From contig OX465283.1 of assembly GCA_949987705.1 (NCBI GenBank), positions 3,266,207 through 3,330,206 of the forward strand: a stretch of 64,000 bases of DNA, written 5' to 3'. Source of the stretch: Thereva unica (taxonomy: Eukaryota; Arthropoda; Insecta; Diptera; Therevidae). The translations under genes were made by a program, and so were the position numbers. The notes under the pieces were generated by a model, which worked only from the letters and a program-made list of their open reading frames with translations, was not told the DNA's origin and made no database searches. Of the stretch, positions 41,560 through 53,394 are shown one piece after another (positions within the stretch are counted from its first letter, which is position 1; every line of letters begins with the position of its first letter).

Positions 41560-44500
41560 AACTAGAGTCGATAGTACTGCTAATCTAGCTCTGCTAGCTT
41601 CGATATCATTATGAAACATTGCCCATATACCTAAATTCATATTCGATACTGTGCCTGCAAGCAAATCTCTCACCGAAGCAATTTTTAAACCCAATTATGA
41701 AATGTTATTCGATTTGAAACACAATATCCAAAAAAATTGAAGAACATAGACCATTAAAACATTTCCAGTCAGCAACATCTGATACAACAAATTTTCATAT
41801 CCAAAAAAAAAAAAACTGAAATTGAAAAGTGAAATTGAAAACATCGAAAGGGAGATGCATTGGCAACAAAAGCGAGGCCACAGCCGAACCGCCGAATAAA
41901 CAACAACACACCAAGATGCCTCAGGTGTCAGCAATTGTAACAATTCAAACAGGGCCTTTTGCGGGGGAAAATTGCGTTTACGTAAAACCAATTTATCATA
42001 TCGAAATGATTGACAGAAGGAGATATTTCATGTGCATACAGCAGCAGCAGCAGCAGCACACACTGGCAGCGCGGAGCGCGAAACGTGGCAGCAGAAATAT
42101 GTTTTCTTTTAATATTGAACCAAAAAAAATAAAAAAAAAATTGAGGAAAAAATTCAAATATTGAAGGCTTGTTTTGACAAATGCTACCCCGTGGAGAATT
42201 ATTGTGAAAATCCGGGCCCGGGTCGTTATGTAAATCATAAATTGTATAAGGCTTATTACAGGCCGGGGAAAAACACAATTCCGGGCCGAAATCCCGGTAT
42301 TCGGTGTTGTTGTTGTTGTTTATTATTATTAACATTATTATTAATTTTTTTTCTTTGTTTATTTTGTGTAATTCGAAAGTATTTGCGAAAGTTTCGGCGA
42401 AATTAAAACGGTCTTCAAGGGGAATTATTCTTTATTGCAGCAATGGTCGCTTCAATGGCTTTCGTCTAAGGTTGCTGGGCGCCCATTCTCAGTCCCAGTT
42501 GCCCGAATACCCAGTCAACGGGGTGAGCACAATGCGATGAGAAAGAAATATACCAACGCAGCACAAATTACCACAAAATTTGTCGTCCAAGGGCAGAAAG
42601 ACCTTTGGCACACACAAGGAGAAGGCACCTTGAAACGCTGCTGGATACTTTCGGAGAGTAACGCCATCTCATAACTTTGTGTAAAGAGATGACTATTAAT
42701 TATTACAGTAGAATTGAGGTTATAAATCAAAAGCAGTTTTTGTGTCATAAATCGCCCCCCTGTGCACAGCCCTGTGGCACCCCATACCATTCTGTGCATT
42801 CCATATATAGTAGAACAACTCACTCTCTTCGGTCTCTCCCTCTCTGTCTCCGCTCTCTATCGCACTTTTTAGGGGTGCCCTGCTCAGAGTAGCACATTCA
42901 ACCACTCATTCTATACACGAAGCTTTGTGTGCCATAGGAAAATCTACTTTTATTTGGGGCCGTAAATTGTCCTGTACGGAAGGACTTATTGGCTTCCTTT
43001 TTCCTGTCCCATTACAACCCCTAGAACAACAGTCATACCAAAGGACAAAAACTTTCCATTTTATGTTGCTCAATGAGAAATACTTAGTAATTACAGCTTC
43101 GCCACAAATGAATAGGTCCACTTCGTCTTTGCTCTCTGTCCTGGAAGTCAGCAGAACACACAGAGGCTGTGGATGGCTTATTGTGAACCAGGCGGGGGCG
43201 GGCAGCAGTGACGGCAATGTTGGCCGGGGCGTGGGTATTGTTATCCGAGCAATGTCAGGATGTGTATACGTGCCGTAAAGCCCTTAGTAAAGCCACCCCT
43301 TGTAATTCAAGGTAAAACGAGCGCAAAATTCAAGCCTATGATTAGCTAAATTTGTCTGGTACAAATTTTTGGTTGGGTAAAGGGGAATCGTAATCTGTTC
43401 AGTGCCCCCCAACGAGCCGCTCCACAAGTGTAGAGAGGAGTACTGTGCCTGATCCGAGGGGGTATAATGCGGGGCAGATGCGATGTGGTAGACAAGTTTG
43501 CGGGGGTTGAGGCAGGGACGGAACCCACTGTACTGACTGATACCCCCCACCACTCTCGCGCTACCCTTCCGACATATCCTCTCCTTTCTGTCGTATAATT
43601 TCTGTATATCCAAGGGTGCAAACAGATAAAATGCCCCAAGAACAACGTCCGGAACGATGAGGACTTTATTAAGAACTTTCCTTTATTATATCACCTTACT
43701 GTTACTGCCACGACGGTTGGCTGTGAACATTTCTCTCTCTCCCGCACTCTTTCTCTCTCTCCCCATCTACACCGAGGGATGAAAGTCTTATTACGGTGCC
43801 CAGGCGGAAACTAGCTACCAACAGTTATAATACACCTGGATATGAGAGTAATTTCTAGCTGTGCCCATTTAGCCCAGGATATAGTTTGGCTTACACTAAG
43901 GATACTTACAGCGAGGTGTTTCGTGGTGCTTGAGCAAAAGAACACGTTCACGCTGTAAAAAAAATATATACATATAAATAGAGAAATGGAGGGCTGCCAT
44001 TGGAAGGGGGTGCGGGTCCTCTCCCGATGAAGGAAATGCGAATGGGAAATGTTTGGTGATGATGGGTGGTGTGATGGCGGATGGGTGGCGATCCTGGTGG
44101 TGGGATGCAGCAATACTATACCAAAAAGGTTACGTGTAAAGTTTTCTCGTTAAACCGTTATGTTAATGACAAAACCATAAAACTCTTACAAGTTTCTCTC
44201 TCAGTCTCTCTCGCTCTCTTCTGTTCGAGAGATGTTAACTAGAAATGAACAAGTGTTTTGTCGGGGCTCCCAGAGTATTCTTTTGGTTTCGGGTAATCAG
44301 GCTGTGATGTACGAGAGTATTTTAGACCCGATATCGATGTTATCGCCCGCCCCTTTACAGGTTTATCGGTGGCTGTTATAAGTTGGAAAATTATTTTTAT
44401 TCTCATTGAAGTTCTCGTTCTCAGTCAGGAGTATTGAAAGAATGTAATTTTGGGGGTTTTAGTGCGTGCATTAAAAAAATTTGTTACATGGGAGAACAGA

Positions 44501-44930
44501 AAGGATATAAGGACTTTTATGGGCACACACACATTTGCTTTTGGATGAAGGTTTATTTATTAATTTTTTCTATATGTGTTTATCTTCTTTAATTGTGGCT
44601 ATTCTGTAATTTTGGGGAAAGTTTTAATGATAAGATGAGAATTTTCTTGTTAGAGCCTGTTATTTGGTGCTGAAGTTATTATAGAAGCCATGGCGCAACA
44701 ATTACAAATGTTATGGGGGGATCCAACAAATATTTAGATGCCAACTGAGTTTTTTGGGCCCCCGAGACCAAGACGGGGAGACCAAGAGCAGAGAGAGGAA
44801 GGAGTATCCTGCGAACAGCGTTAAATTAATCCTTGGCGCCAAGCGCAATTGGAACTTATGTCGGAGTAAATGCAAGTTTTTAAAGCACTACAGCTTTACT
44901 AAATATTACCTAGCCACAAGGAGAAACGTC
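41560..44930. other. Long non-coding block with simple repeats
   Basis: No domain recognised despite many frames of 60-135 codons on both strands. It contains (CAG)6 at 42041-42058, GTT/TTA triplet runs at 42304-42345 and TC-rich tracts at 43730-43770 and 44200-44220. Apart from simple repeats it looks single-copy. Confidence 0.4.
42041..42058. repeat. (CAG)n microsatellite
   Basis: About six CAG triplets. Confidence 0.9.
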
Positions 44931-44937
44931 TAGAATT

Positions 44938-45012
44938 TCTTCTTCTTTCTTTGATCCGTTAGCTGCCGGTCCGAGCGGGACGTCCCCGCAACGGATACGC
45001 TGCTGTCGGTGC
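44938..45012 (-). mobile_element. SINE 3' half
   Basis: Nearly identical to the 3' half of the SINE at 22971-23136: 'gacagcagcgtatccgttgc', 'ggggacgtcccgctcggacc' and a CAAAGAAAGAAGAAG tail on the minus strand. It lacks the tRNA-like 5' half, as in a 5'-truncated insertion. Confidence 0.85.
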
Positions 45013-45064
45013 TGTTGGGTCTCGAACTCTATTCACGTTTCCATTCTTGCCGGTTCTTGCCTGC

Positions 45065-45330
45065 TGATTAGTGATGAGCAAGACTGGTCTTGCCTGCAAA
45101 ATGAAGATATCAAGACTTTTTGCTCATCACTAAGTGTCAAAAGTCTTACAGTGATGAGCGAAAAGTCTTGACTTGCACATTTAGCAAGATCAAGACAAGA
45201 CTGCAAGACTTTCTGCGAGACTTTTTGCAAGACTTCCTGTAAAACTTTTCTCAGGACCATTTGCTCATCACTGCAAGACTTTTGGCACTTAGTGATGAGC
45301 CAAAAATCTTACTATCTTGATCTTTCGCTC
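45065..45330. mobile_element. Foldback (long hairpin) element
   Basis: The segment 45118-45160 and the segment 45258-45299 are reverse complements of each other with few mismatches, and complementarity extends to arms of about 65 bp around a loop of about 75 bp. Each arm itself contains GCTCATCACT and AGTGATGAGC. The loop carries a short tandem GCAAGACTTTCT-type repeat. The minus-strand frame at 45033-45260 is just this repeat translated. Confidence 0.85.
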
Positions 45331-45359
45331 TTCTGTAGGCGATGGCGTAGTGAGACACT

Positions 45360-46060
45360 GAGGATCTGCTACAAGGATCGCATTTGGAAGACCTCAAGCC
45401 TAGAATTTGCCCGAGTTTACATGGCCCGGAAAGAACCGTGGATCTAAGATATATTTTCAGATAAAGAACGGCTCTGCCGTGATGGACCCGAACGGATAGC
45501 GATATTATTTCTATGATTTACGGAAGGAAAAGAAGTTTTTGACTCAATATCACCGACGAGAAGGAGTCATAATGATGTAGGGATCCATTTCAGTTAGAGG
45601 GCCAGTGAACCTACATTAATGCATCGAGGGAGCCCTGGAGAAGTGTTGTACCGGGGACCCGTTAGAAGCAGTTTAGGCGGTGGTGAAACAAATAAAGGAA
45701 GGATAACCATGTATTTTCCAACAAGACCATGCAGCAGTTCACACCGCTAGGGTAGATAGGGAGATAGGGAATAATTGTTTCTCTATAATCCAAACACTAT
45801 CCCCAGGGCGGTACGCTGAGCTACCCGAGAAACTCTGGTGAGGCTCTAGAGCTACCACCTAGTTGCTTGCATTACTAGAGCACCTCCATCAAGGCGCACA
45901 CGGAGTACTGGTAAGAAAGTAGAGATCACCTAAAAAGAACTCCGGAGTGGGCTACCTCGACCACTGCTTTGCCATTATTGACTCTAGCCTATCGTCTTAA
46001 AAAGTTTTGTGCAAATGTAAATGGTCGAAACAGCACAAAAAACACCGTCAGGCGGTACAT
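45360..46060 (+). pseudogene. Tc1-like transposase relic
   Basis: In order on the plus strand, across several frames and stops: FARVYMARKEPW, IFSDKERLCRDGPERIAI (first catalytic Asp in FSD), then CIFQQDHAAVHTAR near 45712 (second catalytic Asp in QQD) and TLSPGRYAELPEKLW, corresponding to the SPDLNPIENLW segment with the last acid lost. This is the catalytic domain of a cut-and-paste Tc1/mariner transposase. No inverted repeats were found, and the DNA-binding domain is missing. Confidence 0.8.
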
Positions 46061-46439
46061 CAAGTCCACTAATAACACGAAGACACTATAACAAGACAGG
46101 CCATATACCTAAAACTAACCAACTCAACAATCAGGTTACAATCTAATCAACTACTGAGGTGGTGGGTGACTGGACCTTGATTTTTTTCAAGGTCTAGTTT
46201 TACAATGATATTAATACCAAGCAAAATCACAGAATGAAACCGCCCTGGTACCAGCGCGTTTACCCCTGTTGAATTCTGTAAAAGAAAAAAGTATAAAGTA
46301 TAACTTTTAAAAATTTCATCAAATTTCACTTAAAATATCCGAAGTAATCACCATAAAGCCGAAATTGAGCAATTTCTTCAGTTTTTGATTTTTTTGAGGT
46401 TATGTGTGCAGATAAAATTGGGGGTCAAATGGGGGTCAA

Positions 46440-47150
46440 ATGGTAGCAACGGCCTCAGGGACCTTTGATGGTGCCGGTACACCAAAGAGATAAATCCTGG
46501 GTAACGCCACCTGCGATCTAAAGTCTTCACGATCTAAGATTTTCCGATATGCTACCGAATCCTACCTCAACCTCCACGAAGATGTAGATTTTACATCGGG
46601 TGTCCCCTGGATGCTCTTGTCTACACAAGAGTAACAGACTGAGGAGGGTGAAAGGCGAGTGTTTCGCGCCTCAAAACGAAGCAAATACCGGACTGGTCCT
46701 CCAGGTTGGGGGTTGGGCGGCAGGCTGACAACCTTCCACCGTAAAAACCCACCCGTCATGAATCCTCAAGGCAGGCCTCGGACAGGACGGACTCAACGGT
46801 AACGACTCAGGCAACGGAATATGGAATTCGATCTTGGAACATGGAAGGTCAGGACGCTCAACAGAACGGGCGCTCTGCGTTCGCTTTTATTAGTACTAAA
46901 AAAATATAGCATAAGGATTACAGCCCTTCAAGAAACAAAATGGACCCACAGTGGTATAATGGATCTAAAAACCCACACGGTACTCTCCAGCGGATCATCA
47001 AATGGAAGAAGAGAGTTCGGAGTAGCATTCATCATAGAGAAGGAAATGAAATCTCTGATTCTGGACTTCCAACCAGTCAGCAATAGAATATGCACACTTC
47101 GCACTAAAACAAGGCTACATAACATTATAGTCCAGTCAAAATAGACGAAA
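46440..47150 (+). mobile_element. RTE-like LINE, 5' end only
   Basis: A leader with stops is followed by the start of an endonuclease gene (46821-47144). The leader includes WGLGGRLTTFHRKNPPVMN-type sequence seen upstream of many insect RTE-like elements. The copy stops at about 47150, so here the 5' end is kept and the 3' end lost, the reverse of the usual truncation. Confidence 0.7.
46821..47144 (+). pseudogene. LINE endonuclease N terminus
   Basis: The 107-codon frame reads DLGTWKVRTLNRTGALRSLL (catalytic Asn of the WNVRT motif changed to Lys), ITALQETKW (catalytic Glu kept) and GVAFIIEK. These are the first blocks of an EEP endonuclease. The start codon fits the usual position just before the first motif. 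Confidence 0.85.
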
Positions 47151-47154
47151 AAAC

Positions 47155-50100
47155 GCCATAATTGGAAGATAATTCGGAAGTTGCTGAAAATTGGAACAGC
47201 CCTTAAAAACATTATTATACATAAGCTGTAGAGACTGCCACGCGATTGGATGACTGCAAACTTTTTTATTCAAGGTCAAAGGGTCAATCAGTTTTTTTGC
47301 AAATATATGCTAAACCGTACGTCTTATCAGAAAATTGTGTTTACAACGTTTGTAGATTAGGCGATTATCTACAAAAAAATATATTATACATTTTCTCGTA
47401 GGAATTGCCATTTCTGAGATATTGTCGTTTTAATAAGTTAAAATACTCATATTCTATCATTCCCGACTTGTAAAGGTCATCAGAAATTTAATAAATCCTT
47501 TGTTGGAGTACGCGGCTAATATTTTCAGGGGTGATTCCTGGATATGTTTGGAGAAAAAAATTGTTCTACAGAGGGCGGCTATCTCCACTATCCACTAAGA
47601 TACAGGGTGATTAGGGAAAAATTTTTTTTTTTAAATTTACTAAAATTTGAATAACTCCTAAAGTAATTATCATAAAGTAGCCTAATTAGGCTCATCTTTT
47701 AGGTAAATGTGTATTCTTTTATTTGGTATAAATCACAGCAACCTGAGTGGCTCCGTTCAAAAAATATGTAGGCTCAAACCAATGCTACTATGCCGCAGTT
47801 GAAAGACGAGTAACTTGTTAATTGTTCACGATAAAACTACTACTATTACTACTACCTACAAAACTACCAAAAATAAACACTTATTGTGTATGGAAATATT
47901 GTAGGTAATAGTTTGGTGCATCAGAAAAGCAAAAAAAAATGTACTGTTACTTACGAATTTTCTGAGAAAAACGAAGAAATCTGCCAGGTCTAGATGCAAA
48001 GCATTGGTTTTGTGCGACCACTTCCTGAAGAATCCGTCTATGTCGAACCCACTCCCTCCAGACTAAATTTCATGCTGCACTTGAGATCACTGTCCAAATT
48101 TGAAAACTAAAATGTATACTGAATATTGATCACCTATACAGACAAAGGTGGTGCTGTGTGAGTACACCACGAAAGCCATTGAGACGAAAAGTATCCACGA
48201 CGAGCCATAACGGATATGTGTGGCTGGATCTTTATCCTTATTCGTAAATAGATAGGCTCGTCGCACAATTGTCCATCAATTCAACCAGGTTTTAATAAGA
48301 GTTTGATAACACACGCAAATTTGCGGCGAAAATATGCTGGTGTTGGTGTGATGGGCAGTGAAACCAGAAAATGTTTGCGTGAACTAATTATGGGAAATGA
48401 TGGAAGAGAAACTGTCTTCCCTGGGACCCCTTGCCTATAAAACCGGTTTTTGTTTCGATATGATGGACAAGTGTGCGGATGGCCATAGACAATTGTTTTG
48501 TCCGTGTTGTGCTGTTGGTAAGTTTGACAGAACGAGAGAAAAACAGCTGTTGTCGTTTCGTTTTTTTTTTTTTTTGGGATTCTGACTTTTATTGAAACCC
48601 GGAACCCTGGAACCCGGTGGGCCCATAAGCCAATAGTATGGCGTGCGCCAAAACAATTGGGAATATTAAAATCGCCATTTCCATGGGCAGTAAGAGTCTC
48701 AAATCCTTCCACGAAAGTACATTCGAAAAGAAAAGATCTCATCTTTTGAGAGTTTATTGGCACAAGGTATTGGTACAAATATGCCTGTGGAACAGAGCAG
48801 ACCGTTTCCGGTTATGTATGATGATGGTTGATATTTATATGAATAAAACAAAATATATGGTCTTCAATCTCCTTGTACTTTATAATTAACCCGGAAATTA
48901 AAAATGACTGAAACAGATTGATCACAAAACAAAAGAAATCACAGCACGACCTAGTCTATTAAAACATCGCACAATTTCCACCATTAAATCAGTATTAATA
49001 ATAATAATTTCGAATCATGCGATTACGCTGAAATTACACCTTAATTAAACGTTGTGATTACCCCCTCCCAAGTTTGCATGCTCCTTTAATGGAAGTGAAT
49101 TAAAATAAGCGATTGCTTTGGTGAAACTAAACTCGATCATAAATTATTCATGGCCTGAAAAGCGTATTCGAAAGTGAAATATCCGCTCGGGTGGTAATCA
49201 ATCAGGCGATATTTGTCTGTTCCAGCTGATTGAATCGAAATTCCTCTAATAATAATTGATTATTATCCTGCGTGTTGGCTCCGCCTCTTGATTGGCAGTA
49301 AGCAGTAAGTAAGCAAAGAAAATGGATTAATACGTATCACGAAGATGATAGATTCTCTAATTAGGTCATTATCATCGGCAGTCGTGAACATCGTGATGAT
49401 GAGACTACAATCTAGTAGGCCAATCGACCAAGCAAACAATTTGCCGCCCCAGCGCCCACCCGGCGTTCCCGACCCAGCCCCGGGATTTCCTAGCGCCAAG
49501 GATTCACAGGGACATAGAACGGGATGAGTCCGCCTGCCAGGCTGCCAGAGTCTGATCGGAATGAGCGGGTGTTGGGTAGTTAATGAGCCGATAATGAGGA
49601 TTTTGTATCATTTTTCATCATTTTTTGCTCTTTACTTTATCCTTTAATAACCATCACCGATGGCATTTTCATTTCACTTCATTACTTGCCAGATTGTTTT
49701 CCTTCTGCGATATTAAATCCGGCGCAAGTTTTTCCTGGCTTGAGGTTTGCCAGTGGTTTCTGCCTCAGCGTGTCTCTATCTGCCGATAATGTTGTTGATG
49801 TTAAGGTGCTCGCCTTTCACATCATCTACTACTAAGTTGCCCATATTAAGTGGTTGGAGCGAATTATGTGATTAATAGTTACAAGGAGATTATTTTATCT
49901 CTTTCCTTGGATCAACGTTCGATGTTCGTAAATAAACCGAAATGTAAAGAGTCGTTGTCGTTTTGGCAGAACTTCCTGGGGTTTAATCAAATTTATTGAC
50001 ACTCGAACCAATCTCAATATATGTTGAAGCACCGACACCCTTTCACTTCGTCAAATATTGAATTCCTAATCACTATGTAAAAAAGGACAAGTTTCCCAAG

Positions 50101-50170
50101 TTACATATTCGGAATTTTATTTCCAGGCGAAAATTGCTTTAACGTCCATTGGTGAATACCCCGAGTTCAA
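47155..50170. other. Non-coding block
   Basis: No domain recognised; the 165-codon minus frame at 48281-48778 lacks any signature. A TACAGGGTGATTAGG word at 47604, seen at the ends of some mariner-like elements, is not paired. The part 48900-49270 is rich in homeodomain-type words (ATTA/TAAT). Confidence 0.4.
49253..49262. promoter_or_regulatory. Candidate paired homeodomain site
   Basis: TAATTGATTA has two TAAT/ATTA half sites two bases apart, the kind of palindrome bound by homeodomain dimers. It sits in an almost palindromic ATAATAATTGATTATTAT stretch in apparently single-copy DNA. One site alone is weak evidence. Confidence 0.3.
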
Positions 50171-50173
50171 GGG

Positions 50174-50369
50174 CACTGAGTGATTCCACACGAGCGTACA
50201 CACGACACGACAAGACTTGGCTGCAAAAGTAGTTTGTGGAGAAGAGGGTGAGAGAGGGCGATAGAATTCGTGCCCATTCCATCGTCCTCTCTCACTCTTT
50301 TCTCCATACACGACCTTTGCAGTCGACTCTTGTCGTGTCGTATGTCGGCTCGTGTGAAACCAGGCACTG
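50174..50369. mobile_element. Hairpin MITE, 196 bp
   Basis: The left arm starts CACTGAGTGATTCCACACGA; the right arm, read inwards, starts CAGTGCCTGGTTTCACACGA. The arms stay complementary for about 95 bp (ACGACACGACAAGA, GCTGCAAA, GTGAGAGAGG). CA(C/G)TG ends could indicate a hAT-type origin, but no target duplication is visible. No coding capacity. Confidence 0.85.
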
Positions 50370-50689
50370 TATGCAATGCTGTACTCAAGCCCTATATAGC
50401 ACCGTTACTTACCCATGGTTTCTGTACATAAACCACGTCAACAGCTTGTGGGGCCAGCACCCTGGAAAGGCTGAGGCAGCCATACTGTATTGCAGGTTGC
50501 GCTGGACCACCTGTATCTGCTGCTGTGAGCCAGTTGGAGTCTCCTTTTTAATTTGACCAAGCGACCTCTCGTCAATGCTAAGGCCAAAAGTTTGGCCATT
50601 CTGGTCGTCTTACCCACCACATGCCAAGAGGTCACTTTAATTGGCTGGTTTTGGATCGCCTCTCTACGTAGCACCTGTTTCGGTTTACT

Positions 50690-52110
50690 TAGAGAAGCTC
50701 TCGTAGCTATAAACGTACAACCAAGTCTCAGACAAAGGCTGGTGGTGATGCTGCACTCGAGGGTGATTCAAGCGGGTATTGGGAATCAATATACCTAAAA
50801 ACCAAATGCGCCAACATAGGTACACCACAAGGAAGAGTGGTGTAACCCCTTTCCTCTTGTGTGAGGTATTGGGTCCAAAAGTACTGCGGCCATTCGTTTG
50901 GGCTATTGTACTACACCCCTCTCCCTCATATTTGCAAACAACAAATTCAGCAGTCTGTTTGGTGGCGTTTCGCTTAGACTTAAATGATCGATCAGGGACC
51001 GCTTGAACAAAGAAACTCTGCTTCTCGCTATTACCCGGCACTCACAGAGAATTTGGATTGCAGCCTCATCCTCTTCCAAGCAGAACCTGCAGGTGGGATC
51101 TTCCGCCCTTCATATCTACCATAAGAGGTTTTTCAAGGCGCAATGTCCGATAATCAAGCCAACAAGTGTGACATTCTTTCTACTGCGCTCTAACAATACC
51201 TTGGCCGTCTTAGGGCGTGGCACAGGAAGGAACCGCCTAAAGCGTGGACCTCCAGCATTCAGTATGTTTCACCAAAGTCCGATCAGCCAGGGCCCTTTGC
51301 AACAAGCTGTTTAGCCGCATTTTCGTTGCCTTTGAAAACCCGGTGACCCCGGACCCAGACAAGGTTAACTTGATTGACAATACCCAGCTCTCCAAGAGCA
51401 CGCTGGCCACCTGACACTAATTTAGATTTGGACTTTCGTTGAAAGAGAGAGTTGCTAGGCTGCTTAGGCTTACCGCCCTACTGAATCTGAGGTATGAACT
51501 CCAGACTCCGTCGCTCACACTTGTTTTTGTTTTGGAGTCATCCATGTAACAAAAGTACTAGTCCACTCGGTGATACTTTAGGAAAAGTCCAGGTTAGCCT
51601 ATCTTGAATGTGGTGCAGAGAATGCTGCTCAAAATTTTGAGATTTTAAACGGTATATGGCCAATAGTATCCCGCGTCCCGAATCTCTTCTATAACGTTGA
51701 TTATTATAGAATATCCTCACTCCAGATCAGCACCTAGGTAGCCATTCTACTGCCTGCTAGAGACGCCTTGACATGGCTTCCCCAGTTTCACCTGTAATTA
51801 CGATGACGACATCGTCTGAGTAACCTTGGGCAAAAAAGTTTCGACCGTTGAATAACTAGGAGTTCATATTCAACAAGGCACGACAGAAGTGGACATAGAA
51901 CTCCTCCCTGTGGACAACCTTATGCTATTGTGCCCTTCAGAGACCCCTCAACATGAGAGACCATCAGTTCGCGAGTTCTCCGCATAGGGTGCATAGTGTT
52001 TCTAAGATTTCGTCTACTTAGAGCAAAGGATGTATTGTTGATCGATCGAATCGCCAGCGCAGCTCCTTTGTTTAGTGCTGCGCACTCCAGCTTGAGCACC
52101 GGATTTTCCG
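50690..52110 (-). pseudogene. LOA-like LINE, RT to 3' end
   Basis: Minus strand from 52110 down: GCPQGGVLCPLL near 51930, QGYSDDVVIVITGE near 51810 (catalytic YxDD present), then after many changes GQRALGELGIVNQVNLVWVRG near 51390-51350 and HRVFKGNENAAKQLV (RNase H end), then CRFCLEEDEAAIQILCECR near 51060 (Cys-rich block after RNase H) and the 3' untranslated part shared with 37030-37228. The arrangement RT, RNase H, Cys block fits LOA-type LINEs. Several frameshifts make it inactive; the endonuclease is missing. Confidence 0.8.
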
Positions 52111-52369
52111 AAGTTTAAACTACAAGATGAGTAGGTATTGAGACACTTGGGCGTGGGAAAAGGTGACCAAGATCATTAAGGTCATTAAAACGTTTTTTCC
52201 ATGCACAAGGGTCCCAAGGTTCATTGGTTCTATGAAGAAGCAAAAGGTGCCTTCATATTTTGATGTTTCATCTTGTCGAGCCACTTTAAGGCCTTTTCCG
52301 TGGCGCTAGCCCAAGTAAATGAGTTAGGCAACAAGCAATAAGAAGGTTTAATTAGAAATGAAACAGTTT

Positions 52370-53390
52370 TTAATTTTTAAGTTGATTGGATTCGACACAA
52401 TTCTTGCAACCCTAGTCAACAATGAGTTCGATGCTCTGTAGATATAGTTCGACATGAGCAAACGATCATGAAGGCAAGGTGTGGCATTTGCCTGCCTTGT
52501 TAACGGCGAAGCTGTGAAGTGTGTTACAGGGAACTTAGCGAAAGCCGTTGGTAAAGATTTGAAATAAAAGAGCAGGCAATAGAAAAGTTGCCTATGAGAC
52601 ATCGGCGGGGATGATATATGGTTAAGTTTCGACGCAGTCCAATCCTAGATTAATTGTACGGACACAAAGCAAGTCTCAATCCAGTACTTTTGATGTCCAT
52701 AGTTTGGAGCTTTGTCAACAGAGAAATTTCCTGACTCTCAGCACGAACTTACACCAAACTAAATCTCCGCCTATGACACCATTCATAGCCTCACCTTTTG
52801 CTGTTGCTTACGTGAACAGGTTTTAGGTTACAAGAGGTCGAAAGCGATGAACCCTGCGTTTGAACTCTTGAATGTTGTAGGGGTTTAGAAATACAAAGTG
52901 TGTAAGGTGGCTCCACAGTTGGTTCGTTCTATTTATGCACGTACTATTTGTCTGTAGCGTTCCCGAAATGGGTGAGCTGCAGGCAAAGTTAGTAAGCAGG
53001 TTAAAGTAGTGTTGCGGGTATAAGAATGCCGTGGAGACACGAAAGCGTTTATTTCGTTGAAGCAATTGCTTTGATAGTAGCAATAGAATTTTATCAGGGC
53101 TGGTACATTCCTAGGATGGCTCCTAGAGTCAATTGTGGAGCAAGCGGTTTCGCCTCCTTTTAGGTCCCTTTTCTGCACTTTATCGAACTACACCAACGTG
53201 TCTTCTCATTTAGGATTTGGTTACACCTGTTTCCACTTAGGTCTTTGGTTGATAATCGTCTCCATGGTTTTGGAGGGAATAAAATAATTGCTATTCAGCG
53301 GTAGTAGGAAGCATTCCTTGAGTCACCTCTTTTCAGTATGGGTTGACATGAAAACGTTTCCAACAGTCTGAATGAACTGCCGGGAAGTAA
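52370..53390 (-). pseudogene. Family D fragments in shuffled order
   Basis: Going down the minus strand: 53390-53210 corresponds to about residues 174-228 of the family D RT (FVLSYFPAV, ETIINR-like sequence); 53180-52823 corresponds to residues 525 to the end (DSRSHPRNVPALIKFYCYY, HLTHFVFLNPYNIQEFKRRV); 52800-52370 corresponds to about residues 291-416 (LLSKLQTMDIKS, then LGLQELCRI-type sequence). The order N-terminal, C-terminal, middle is not colinear, so at least two copies or a rearrangement are present. Confidence 0.75.
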
Positions 53391-53394
53391 GATA

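Noticed and set aside
41928..42335. 135-codon minus-strand frame
   Set aside because: Composed largely of translated simple repeats (CAG, poly-A/T); conflicting frames on the other strand.
45033..45260. 75-codon frame with LRKVLQEVLQKVSQKVL
   Set aside because: It looks like a coiled coil but is only the 12-14 bp tandem repeat in the loop of the foldback.
47604..47640. Mariner end (TACAGGGTGATTAGG)
   Set aside because: No partner inverted repeat or transposase piece found nearby.
48281..48778. 165-codon minus-strand frame
   Set aside because: No family motif, includes a poly-Lys stretch from a T run, and other frames overlap it. Length alone is not enough in AT-rich DNA.
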